Below, in pieces: positions 1 through 6,547 of a stretch of 64,000 nt of DNA (position 1 is the first letter of the stretch; the number at the start of each line of letters is the position of its first letter). The stretch spans positions 1 through 64,000 of the forward strand of contig NZ_JASDDG010000014.1 in the NCBI RefSeq assembly GCF_030407495.1, read 5' to 3'. The DNA comes from Arthrobacter sp. APC 3897. Lineage in GTDB: Bacteria; Actinomycetota; Actinomycetes; Actinomycetales; Micrococcaceae. The notes beneath the pieces are model-generated. The model saw only the letters and a list, made by a program, of their open reading frames with translations. It searched no databases and had not been told where the DNA came from. The position numbers were made by a program, and so were the translations under genes.

Positions 1-135
1 GGCATTCAGTGCGCGGAACTGGTGCGGCGTCAGATCGAACGGTGCGAGCTGCAGCATCCAGCGCTTCCGAAGCCCGCGGAACACCGCATGCATCAAATCT
101 CCCAGGGCCGCCGGGTCGGCGGAGGTGTTCATCAT
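1..135 (-). CDS. MarR-family transcriptional regulator (partial, N-terminus only)
   Basis: The first 45 residues of a protein running off the left edge of the window. They include the segment FDLTPHQFRALNA, typical of the first helices of MarR-family winged-helix repressors, where it precedes the DNA-recognition helix. Two in-frame ATG codons start the gene (135 and 132); I chose the first. It faces the ABC exporter at 228, and the gap holds repeated GGTAACC motifs, so local repression of the exporter is a reasonable inference. The wHTH domain itself lies outside the window, so the family call rests on the N-terminal helices and on the context. Confidence 0.7.
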   Translation of the reverse strand, partial: MMNTSADPAALGDLMHAVFRGLRKRWMLQLAPFDLTPHQFRALNA

Positions 136-145
136 GAATCCAGTC

Positions 146-180
146 TAACCATTTCGCGGTAACCACATAGTGAGGTAACC
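146..180. promoter_or_regulatory. Candidate MarR operator: repeated GGTAACC
   Basis: The gap between the partial MarR gene and the ABC exporter holds two copies of the self-complementary heptamer GGTAACC (158-164 and 174-180), 16 bp apart, plus a third TAACC at 146-150. A 16-bp period places the copies about 1.5 helical turns apart. Position and symmetry suggest a repressor site controlling both divergent genes. Inferred, not demonstrated. Confidence 0.45.
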
Positions 181-227
181 TCTGTATTGGCTGCCGCGTA
201 CATCACCGGGCAGCATCAGGAGGACCC

Positions 228-2102
228 TTGTCTATATCAGAAATCCCGACCCCCGGCATCGCGAGCGGCGGAGGGGGCGGCCGCGGAGGCCGCGGACCCG
301 CGAAGCTCAACCCGGCGGACAAAAAGCAGCTCAGGAAGCACCCCGTTTCCCTCACCCGCATCGCCGCGCTGTTCGCGCCGCACAAGGGAACCATCGCCGT
401 CGTCGTCCTGCTCATCACAGCGGCGTCGGTGGTGGGCCTGGCCCAGCCGTTCCTGGTGCGCGCCGTGATCGACGACGCGCTGCCCAACGGCAATCTCCGC
501 CTGCTGGCCTTCCTCACCGCTGCCATGGTGGGTGTTGCCGCCGTGACCTCCGCGATCGGCGTGGTGCAGACCTGGCTGGCCACGGCCATGGGGCAGCGCG
601 TCATGCACACCCTGCGCGTGAACCTTTTCAAGCACCTGCAGTCCCAGTCGCTGGGCTTCTTCACCCGGACACGGGGCGGCGAAGTCCAGTCCCGGCTCAC
701 CCACGACATTTCCGGCATGCAGTCAGTGGTCACCACCACCGCCACCGGAGTTGCCTCCAACCTCACGACGGCGGTAGCCACCGCGGTGGCGATGGCTGCC
801 CTCTCCCCCGGGCTGAGCCTGATCTCGCTGGTGGTGCTCCCGCCCGCCATCTGGCTGTCGCGCCGCGTCGCGAAAATCCGCCGTGAGGTCACTGACGAAC
901 GCCAGCGCGAACTCGCCGCCCTGCACACCCAGGTGGAGGAAGGCCTCTCCGTTTCCGGCGTGCGCCTGGCCAAGACGCTGGGCACCATTCCCCGCGACGC
1001 CGACCGGTTCACCGCCCGCTCGGAAAAGCTGGTGGGGCTGGAACTGCGCAGCCAGCTCGCCGGACGCTGGCGGATGGCCACCATGCAGATTGTCTTCGCA
1101 GCCATTCCGGCCGTGATCTATCTCGCCGCAGGTTTCCCCGCAACGGGCGGCGGCATGACCATCGGCACCCTGGTGGCCTTCACCGCCCTGCAGGGCACCA
1201 TCTTCAGGCCGGTAATGGGCCTGCTGAACATCGGCGTTCAGTGGGTAACCGCGCTGGCGTTCTTTTCCCGGATCTTCGAATATCTGGATCTGGTGCCGGC
1301 CATCAAGCCACCGGAGCATCCGGTCCGGCTGGACCCCGCCGCTGTGCGCGGCGAAGTCCGGTTTGAAGGTGTGCGGTTCGCCTACGACGGCGGCCCGGAC
1401 GTATTGCGCGGCATTGACCTGACGCTGCCCCCGGGCACCGCCACCGCCGTCGTCGGAGCCACCGGTTCGGGCAAGAGCACCCTGGCGTCGCTGCTGCCGC
1501 GGCTCAACGACGCCGGTGCCGGACGCGTCACGATCGACGGCGTGGACCTGCGGGAGATTGCGCCCGAGGATCTCGCCAGGATTGTCGGCGTGGTGTCACA
1601 GGAGACCTACCTGATTCACGCGTCCGTCCGCGAAAACCTGCTGTTGGCCGCTCCCGAAGCTTCGGATGAACAGCTCTGGCGGGCCCTGGCGTCGGCCCGG
1701 ATCGCAGACGCCATCGGCGCCCTGCCCGAGGGTCTGGACACGCTGGTAGGCGCACGAGGGCACCGTTTTTCAGGCGGCGAGCAGCAGCGCCTGGCAATAG
1801 CCCGCACCATCCTGCGCAATCCTCCGGTGCTGGTGCTGGACGAAGCCACCTCGGCCCTGGACAACACCACCGAGGCGCAGGTCCAGGCCGCCCTGGAGCA
1901 GCTGTCCGCCGGCCGGACCACGCTGACCATCGCACACCGGTTGTCTACGGTGGAAAACGCGGACCAGGTGGTGGTGCTCGACGCCGGCGGGATCGTCGAG
2001 CGGGGCACTCCCGCACACCTGCGGGAAGCGGGAGGCGCGTTTGCCCGGCTGGCTGCCCGGAGTGCCGCTACTCCTGCTGCAGGGACTGGAATCCTTCAAT
2101 GA
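228..2102 (+). CDS. ABC exporter, fused permease/ATPase (multidrug/lipid type)
   Basis: A 624-residue half-transporter of the MsbA/LmrA type. After a glycine-rich, basic N-terminal tail there is a six-helix transmembrane domain (about residues 45-325), then one nucleotide-binding domain with Walker A GATGSGKST (about 410), a Q-loop, the signature FSGGEQQR (about 514), Walker B LVLDEATSALD and the switch histidine in AHRLST. It should act as a homodimer, exporting a hydrophobic compound, drug or lipid. The start is TTG at 228, preceded by AGGAGG at 218-223; no ATG fits as well. The neighbouring MarR gene suggests induction by the exported compound. Its 3' end overlaps the convergent gene at 2068-2913 by 35 bp. 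Substrate unknown. Confidence 0.93.
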   Translation: MSISEIPTPGIASGGGGGRGGRGPAKLNPADKKQLRKHPVSLTRIAALFAPHKGTIAVVVLLITAASVVGLAQPFLVRAVIDDALPNGNLRLLAFLTAAMVGVAAVTSAIGVVQTWLATAMGQRVMHTLRVNLFKHLQSQSLGFFTRTRGGEVQSRLTHDISGMQSVVTTTATGVASNLTTAVATAVAMAALSPGLSLISLVVLPPAIWLSRRVAKIRREVTDERQRELAALHTQVEEGLSVSGVRLAKTLGTIPRDADRFTARSEKLVGLELRSQLAGRWRMATMQIVFAAIPAVIYLAAGFPATGGGMTIGTLVAFTALQGTIFRPVMGLLNIGVQWVTALAFFSRIFEYLDLVPAIKPPEHPVRLDPAAVRGEVRFEGVRFAYDGGPDVLRGIDLTLPPGTATAVVGATGSGKSTLASLLPRLNDAGAGRVTIDGVDLREIAPEDLARIVGVVSQETYLIHASVRENLLLAAPEASDEQLWRALASARIADAIGALPEGLDTLVGARGHRFSGGEQQRLAIARTILRNPPVLVLDEATSALDNTTEAQVQAALEQLSAGRTTLTIAHRLSTVENADQVVVLDAGGIVERGTPAHLREAGGAFARLAARSAATPAAGTGILQ

Positions 2103-2913
2103 GGGTCCAGGCTATGGAGGCATATTCACGGATATCCATTGATGGACTGATGAACTCGCCGTTATGGGCCAGGAAGTTCCTCAGTAACCGGAGCTGATCG
2201 ACGCTGTCAGCGATGTATCTGGGGGTGCCGGAATTCCTCAGGGCCCGAATAAGGTCATGCCCCTTTAGCGAAGCATTGGGCTCTTTCAGTTTCACCCATC
2301 CCTGGGCGGCATATTCCACCTCGGAATAGGCTTCTTTGACCGCAGCTGCCGGGGAGACCGCGTCTGCAATGTCCTGCAGTCTATTGACCCACGTTGCCCA
2401 CTTTGAGGTTCCAGCCTTCAAAGTGGCCTCGCTTGAGTCTGCCTGTTTCATTCTCTCGATGGCGTCAATCCAGTTTGCGGCCATCTCGGCGTAGGCCGCG
2501 TGCCGCGGGTCGGCCAATCCACCCGCTGCAGAATCTGCCGGGTGGGCGAATTCCCTTCGGATATCCGGACCGTGATTCTCCGGGGTGCCGTTGTCCCCCC
2601 TCACGAGTTTTGGCTTTTCCTCGCAGGAACTGCCGGCGGACGCAGAAGCTGATGCGCGGATATGCCGTTCGGCGGAAGAGGCTTCGGCTGCTCCTTCCGT
2701 CAGCGTCACGATGGTTTCTTCCACCTGGTCGCGGAAAAACTTGACCCCGCCCAGGGGAGAGGACACTTCTTTGAGTTCCGCTATCCGCTCCGACAGCGCC
2801 AGGACAAGGCTGATAACCGGCTTCTTATAGAGAAACAGAAGCACGACGACGGCTGCCGGCCATGCCAGCAAAGAGACCAGACTAGTGATGAAGACAAGCC
2901 ATTCAGCGGTCAT
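2068..2913 (-). CDS. Membrane-anchored protein with HEPN-like RNxxxH motif
   Basis: I do not recognise this 281-residue protein as a named family. Residues about 7-28 form one hydrophobic N-terminal anchor. A basic/charged stretch follows, then a helical cytoplasmic part. The C-terminus contains RNFLAH (R245, H250), matching the R-x4-6-H signature of HEPN domains (RNases of toxin-antitoxin and phage-defence systems, also DUF4145-like proteins). The surrounding residues (DQLRLLRNFLAHNGEF) look like the second long HEPN helix. The start ATG at 2913 has a GGGGGAAG ribosome site. It overlaps the convergent ABC exporter tail-to-tail by 35 bp and has no obvious partner gene. A membrane-tethered nucleotide-related effector is only a hypothesis. 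Confidence 0.7.
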   Translation of the reverse strand: MTAEWLVFITSLVSLLAWPAAVVVLLFLYKKPVISLVLALSERIAELKEVSSPLGGVKFFRDQVEETIVTLTEGAAEASSAERHIRASASASAGSSCEEKPKLVRGDNGTPENHGPDIRREFAHPADSAAGGLADPRHAAYAEMAANWIDAIERMKQADSSEATLKAGTSKWATWVNRLQDIADAVSPAAAVKEAYSEVEYAAQGWVKLKEPNASLKGHDLIRALRNSGTPRYIADSVDQLRLLRNFLAHNGEFISPSMDIREYASIAWTLIEGFQSLQQE

Positions 2914-3125
2914 AACTTCCCCCTGCCTCAGCTATCCGGCATTGCTGCACTATCTGTGCGCAACGCCGGTTATCTGCCGCCCGACCTGGCTCCTATTATC
3001 CTTTCCAGCGGATGAATAAACAGGGTCCATGGCCATATTCAAGGGTTTTTACTACATGTTTTGACTCTCCCTATTGGAGCAGCCAATCATTGAAGCCCCT
3101 AAACACAGCCCCGGAGGAATTACTG

Positions 3126-3497
3126 CTATGCCTGGCAGAGGCAAAACGGGTGCCCGGCCGGATCCAGGAAAACCCGGAAGCTTGTGCCCGGCTGGTACGA
3201 ATGCTTTGTGGCGCCGAGCTGCAGCACCGCGGTCTCAGCCTCGTCCAGGTCATCAACGTCCACGTCAATATGCGCCTGCTGGGGAATGTCCTGTTGCGGC
3301 CAGACGGGCGCAGTGTAATTCTCCACCTGCTGGAAGCAATAGCGCTGGCCGGTGACATCGGTAATATCGGTCCAGGGTCCGTCGGGTTCCTCCTCGTGCA
3401 GGTTCACCTGCCAGTCCAGCAGGGCGCCGTAGAAGGTGGCGAGTGCCGCGGGATCCGGGCAGTCAATGACAGTGGTGGGAGTGCGTGCGATGGCCAT
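3126..3497 (-). CDS. VOC (glyoxalase/bleomycin-resistance) family protein
   Basis: A 123-residue single-unit VOC protein. It has the typical opening TVIDCPDPAALATFYGALL and the closing VFLDPAGHPFCL, which form the two beta-alpha-beta-beta-beta modules of a metal-binding pocket. Metal ligands, substrate and reaction cannot be read from the sequence. Much longer reading upstream is possible, but similarity begins at MAIARTP (ATG at 3497). No ribosome site precedes it; instead TATCTT lies 7 nt upstream, so the mRNA is probably leaderless. It faces the small membrane gene at 3543, with only 45 bp between the start codons. Confidence 0.85.
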   Translation of the reverse strand: MAIARTPTTVIDCPDPAALATFYGALLDWQVNLHEEEPDGPWTDITDVTGQRYCFQQVENYTAPVWPQQDIPQQAHIDVDVDDLDEAETAVLQLGATKHSYQPGTSFRVFLDPAGHPFCLCQA

Positions 3498-3542
3498 GGA
3501 AGGAAAGATAGGCCTCCGGCCTGTTTCTGGCAAGATGGATTC
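3498..3542. promoter_or_regulatory. Back-to-back leaderless-type promoters
   Basis: Only 45 bp separate the start codons of the VOC gene (minus) and the small membrane gene (plus). Minus strand: TATCTT lies 7 nt before the ATG. Plus strand: CAAGAT lies 6 nt before the ATG. Neither start has a convincing Shine-Dalgarno sequence. Both fit actinobacterial -10 boxes giving leaderless transcripts. Confidence 0.4.
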
Positions 3543-3830
3543 ATGAAGACATCCCGCGCCGACACCGCTGCCGACGAAGGCTTCTTTCCCTGGCCGCGTG
3601 AGGTGCCCAGAGAATGGATCCTGCGGGCACATCCAATCATCCTTATGGTTTCGGCACTGGTGCTGTTCCATCAGTTTGCTCCGCTGCCCAGCAGCCCCAT
3701 GGGCCTGGTGAGTGAGTTCTTTGTCCTGAGCACCGCTTTCTCCCTGCTGTCCGCCCGGGGCCGCAAAAAAACCCAGAACGCCGGCGGTCCGGACGGGCCC
3801 CAAAGCGGTTCGGAGCGCCCGGCGGAATAG
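3543..3830 (+). CDS. Small two-helix membrane protein, unknown function
   Basis: A 95-residue protein with two predicted membrane helices (about residues 31-48 and 55-71), a charged N-terminus and a hydrophilic Gly/Pro-rich tail. I recognise no family. The start is the ATG at 3543, which has a -10-like CAAGAT just upstream and no ribosome site. The frame stays open far upstream, but that stretch is antisense to the VOC gene and lacks coding character. A strong bidirectional terminator follows at 3873-3906. Confidence 0.65.
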   Translation: MKTSRADTAADEGFFPWPREVPREWILRAHPIILMVSALVLFHQFAPLPSSPMGLVSEFFVLSTAFSLLSARGRKKTQNAGGPDGPQSGSERPAE

Positions 3831-3872
3831 GACCCGCCGCATCCGGCTGCGGAACTTCCGGACCACCAGACA

Positions 3873-3906
3873 GAACAAGCCGGACCCCGCAGGGTCCGGC
3901 TTGTTC
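3873..3906. terminator. Bidirectional Rho-independent terminator
   Basis: Perfect 15-bp inverted repeat GAACAAGCCGGACCC / GGGTCCGGCTTGTTC around a 4-nt loop. It lies between the convergent ends of the small membrane gene (plus) and the marR gene (minus) and can serve both. Confidence 0.85.
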
Positions 3907-3922
3907 TCTGTCCGGGGTGCCT

Positions 3923-4384
3923 TTAGGCGGCATCTCCCGGATCTTCGGAGCTGCGCAGCCGCGAAAGATACCCGGCAAACTGGTGCAGCTCGCCGGCAGA
4001 CCAGGAGTCCAGGACATGGTTGTCCAGCATGATGCCCGTCTGGACTGCGGCTACCCGCTCCTCAGCCGCCGGTGTCAGCACCAGCACACGGGCACGGCCG
4101 TCCCGGGGATCGGCCTGCACCTCAATCAGCCCAAGCTCTTCGAGCTGCCGTGACTGCCGGCTGATGATGCTTTTGTCCACCATCAGCAGGTCCGCCGCGG
4201 CCCCGGAATGGAGCGGACCCTCCCGCTTGAGCAGCTGGAGCATTTTCAGGCCGAACAGGGGCAGGGCCGGATTGATGCCTTTGGCGGCGTCCCGCATCCG
4301 GCTGCGGACGGTGTCTGCGAGCAGCCGCAGGTTTTCCTCCACCTCATGCAGCGCCTGGGACCGCGCCGGTTCCCGCTCAGTCAC
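3923..4384 (-). CDS. MarR-family regulator of the adjacent MFS pump
   Basis: A 153-residue MarR protein. The winged helix-turn-helix spans about residues 40-110, with recognition helix around MVDKSIISRQSRQLEELGLI and wing around DPRDGRARVLVLT, flanked by dimerisation helices. The start is GTG at 4384, overlapping the TGA of the upstream pump gene (GTGA), so the two are translationally coupled. In such pairs the MarR repressor usually controls its own operon and is released by a pump substrate. The 20-bp palindrome upstream of the pump gene is its likely operator. Confidence 0.9.
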   Translation of the reverse strand: MTEREPARSQALHEVEENLRLLADTVRSRMRDAAKGINPALPLFGLKMLQLLKREGPLHSGAAADLLMVDKSIISRQSRQLEELGLIEVQADPRDGRARVLVLTPAAEERVAAVQTGIMLDNHVLDSWSAGELHQFAGYLSRLRSSEDPGDAA

Positions 4385-6132
4385 CGGGACTGATGCTCCG
4401 GGTTGGCAGTCCTGACCGGAGAGACAGGATCCACCAGCGCTACGGAGCCGGTCGCCACATCCGCCAGAGCAAGTTCGGCCGCCGAGGGGGCAGGCGAAGT
4501 ATCCTGCCTGCCCGGAGCTGCAGAAGCTGCCGCCTTCTTCAGCTGGACGGCATTCTGGCGTCCCAGGCTGGCGTTGGGAATGAAGATGACCGCCAGCAGC
4601 GTGACAACGGCCAGCGGCACGCTGTACAGGAAGACCGATCCGACGCCGACGCCGTAAGCAGTCTCGACCAGCACGGCGATGGCATCAGGCAGTTCGGACA
4701 CCTTGGGGATGGATCCGCTGCCCAGGGCTGCGGCTGCCGCAGCCTGGTCAGCCGGCGCCAAGGCGCTAATGCCGTCCTTGATCTCGGAGGCAACAATGGT
4801 TCCCAGCACCGAACCCAGCACGGAAACACCCACGGTGCCGCCGAGGCTGCGGAAGAAGGTCACCGCGCTGGTAGCCACACCGAGGTTCTTCACCTCAATG
4901 GAGTTCTGCACCACGAGCACCAGGTTCTGCATGAGCATGCCCAGGCCTGCACCCAGAACAGCCATGTAGATGCCCACCAGCACCAGGTTGGTGTCATAGG
5001 CCAGGGTGCCCAGCAGGACGGAACCAAGGACGGTGAGCACAGCCCCGGAAATCATCACAGCCTTCCACTTGCCGGTGCGGCTGATGATCGTTCCGAACAG
5101 CGTGGAGGAGATCAGCAGGCCAGCCATCATGGGGATGGTCAGCAGGCCGGACTCGGTGGGCGTTGCCCCGCGGGCCAGCTGCATGTACTGGGCCAGGAAT
5201 ACGGAGGTGCCGAACATGGACACTCCCACGGAAATGCTGGCCACGACGGCAAGCGTGAAGGTGCGGTTCTTGAACATGGACAGCGGAATGATGGGTTCCG
5301 GGGACTTGAATTCCACCAGGACGGCAGCGATCAGCAGCACGGCGGATCCGGCGACCATCAGCCAGGAAGCCAGGGAGGCCCAGCCGAACTGGTTGCCCGC
5401 CAGCGTCACCCAGATCATCAGCAGCGAGACGCCGCCGGCAATCAGGACGGCACCCAAATAGTCAATGTGGACCTTGCGCTTGGCGTGCTTGGGCAGGTGC
5501 AGGGTCACCTGCAGCAGGATGATGGCAACCACCGCCACCGGCAGGGCAATGAAGAAGTTCCAGCGCCATCCGAAGGCATCCGTGACAACCCCGCCCAGCA
5601 GCGGTCCGCCCACTGTGCCCACCGCCATCACGGCGCCGAAGAGTCCGGCGTACTTTCCGCGGTCGCGCGGGCTGATGATGTCAGCCATGATGATCTGGCT
5701 CAGCGCGGCAAGACCACCGGCGCCCAGACCCTGCAGCACGCGGAAGACAATCAGCGTGTTGGTGTCCTGGGAGAAGCCGGCCAGAGCCGAGCCGAGCACA
5801 AAGATGCCCAGTGCGAGCTGGATCAGCAGCTTGCGGTTGAACAGGTCGGCAAACTTGCCCCACAACGGCGTGGACACCGTTGTGGCCAGCAGCGTACCGG
5901 TCACCACCCAGGTGTAGGCGGACTGGTTGCCGTCAAGGTCCGAGATGATCAGCGGCAGGGAGGTAGAGACCACCGTGCCCGCCAGAATGGAGACAAACAT
6001 GCCAAGGAGCAGGCCGGAAAGGGCTTCCAGCACCTGCTTATGAGTCATGGTCCCGTCCGGGGAGGCGGCCCGCTTGGGTGCCTTGGCCTGCTTCTCGGAC
6101 TTCTTTTTGGGTGGACGTGCTTCGGGGGACAT
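4381..6132 (-). CDS. MFS multidrug efflux transporter, DHA2 (14-helix, EmrB/QacA type)
   Basis: A 583-residue drug:proton antiporter of the DHA2 branch. It has a basic lysine-rich N-terminal tail, about fourteen transmembrane helices, a motif-A loop (GKFADLFNRK, about residue 105) and a motif-C-like antiporter helix (GAVMAVGTVGGPLLGG). The C-terminal tail is long and hydrophilic. The start ATG at 6132 has AGGAG 7 nt upstream. It is the first gene of a two-gene operon with the overlapping marR gene. The promoter region carries TAGTTGA-N6-TCAACTA overlapping a -10-like box, so MarR autorepression is expected. Substrate unknown. Confidence 0.95.
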   Translation of the reverse strand: MSPEARPPKKKSEKQAKAPKRAASPDGTMTHKQVLEALSGLLLGMFVSILAGTVVSTSLPLIISDLDGNQSAYTWVVTGTLLATTVSTPLWGKFADLFNRKLLIQLALGIFVLGSALAGFSQDTNTLIVFRVLQGLGAGGLAALSQIIMADIISPRDRGKYAGLFGAVMAVGTVGGPLLGGVVTDAFGWRWNFFIALPVAVVAIILLQVTLHLPKHAKRKVHIDYLGAVLIAGGVSLLMIWVTLAGNQFGWASLASWLMVAGSAVLLIAAVLVEFKSPEPIIPLSMFKNRTFTLAVVASISVGVSMFGTSVFLAQYMQLARGATPTESGLLTIPMMAGLLISSTLFGTIISRTGKWKAVMISGAVLTVLGSVLLGTLAYDTNLVLVGIYMAVLGAGLGMLMQNLVLVVQNSIEVKNLGVATSAVTFFRSLGGTVGVSVLGSVLGTIVASEIKDGISALAPADQAAAAAALGSGSIPKVSELPDAIAVLVETAYGVGVGSVFLYSVPLAVVTLLAVIFIPNASLGRQNAVQLKKAAASAAPGRQDTSPAPSAAELALADVATGSVALVDPVSPVRTANPEHQSR

Positions 6133-6146
6133 CAGGCTCCTGCTAA

Positions 6147-6192
6147 TAGTTGATTAGCGTCAACTATATAAGTAATTGCCCTTAGTCAACTA
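6147..6192 (-). promoter_or_regulatory. Promoter and MarR-type operator of the MFS-marR operon
   Basis: TAGTTGA (6147-6153) and TCAACTA (6160-6166) form a perfect inverted repeat with a 6-bp spacer. A third half-site TCAACTA sits at 6186-6192. On the minus strand TTGACT (in the third half-site) and TATAGT (overlapping the palindrome) resemble -35 and -10 boxes with a short 15-bp spacer. A repressor bound here would block the promoter. Confidence 0.6.
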
Positions 6193-6347
6193 GTTTCGTG
6201 GCGCATCACACACACTGACGGCTGCGCCGGGCTCAGGTGACGTCGCCGTGAAGGTGTATGACGACCCGTGACGCACGGAGACGCCCCTGCAGTTAGAAAC
6301 GGTCATCACCGGGCAGTACGCGGATCCATGGGCTAGCTTTTCCTTAA

Positions 6348-6440
6348 CCATCCCGAGCGGCCGAGAGACCTGGATCGACGACGCCGCAGCAACCCTCCCC
6401 GCCCAGCAGCGGGGAACGGTGCTACTGCCAGGACCGATGG
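6348..6440 (+). promoter_or_regulatory. SAM riboswitch aptamer (SAM-I / SAM-I-IV class)
   Basis: The stretch carries the conserved core of S-adenosylmethionine riboswitches in order: GAGCGGCCGAGAGACC, GACGCCGCAGCAACC, then GGTGCTACTGCCAGGACC and GATGGA. P1 can form between CCATC (6348-6352) and GATGG (6436-6440). A P3-type hairpin lies near CTGG..., and a CCCC/GGGG hairpin at 6397-6414 follows GCAGCAACC. It sits 108 nt upstream of the importer operon on the same strand. I cannot settle S-box SAM-I versus the actinobacterial SAM-I/IV variant by eye; a covariance model would. Expected role: with SAM bound, downstream expression falls. Confidence 0.88.
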
Positions 6441-6441
6441 A

Positions 6442-6526
6442 GAAGCTGCGCGCTTTCGTTGGTCAGCTTCGCCCTGCCCCGGCACGGCGAAGCTGCCTCC
6501 GGCGAACCTGCGCCGCCCTCCGCCGG
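6442..6526 (+). terminator. Riboswitch expression platform: competing hairpins
   Basis: CAGCTTC (6463-6469) can pair with the upstream GAAGCTG (6442-6448), next to aptamer P1, or with the downstream GAAGCTG in GGCGAAGCTG (6486-6495). The downstream pairing extends to a 10-bp stem CAGCTTCGCC/GGCGAAGCTG, a terminator-like hairpin without a U-run. A further GC hairpin CCGGCG/CGCCGG lies at 6499-6525. The arrangement fits an antiterminator/terminator switch, common without U-tracts in high-GC genomes. Confidence 0.55.
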
Positions 6527-6547
6527 GCGATGATTCAGGAGCCTGAC

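Noticed and set aside
203-1105. 300-codon minus-strand frame opposite the ABC exporter
   Set aside because: Composition (Arg/Ser/Thr-rich) and lack of motifs mark it as a shadow; the exporter frame is certain.
4393-6153. 586-codon frame on the plus strand opposite the MFS gene
   Set aside because: His/Gln/Gly-rich low-complexity product without family features; an antisense shadow of the MFS gene, which has 14 helices and a ribosome site.
6348-6440. Classical SAM-IV riboswitch call
   Set aside because: The core reads GACGCCGCAGCAACC and GGTGCTA as in SAM-I or the SAM-I/IV variant; SAM-IV-specific CCGGCAACCCTCC...GGGGTGCC spacing is not seen. Subclass left open.
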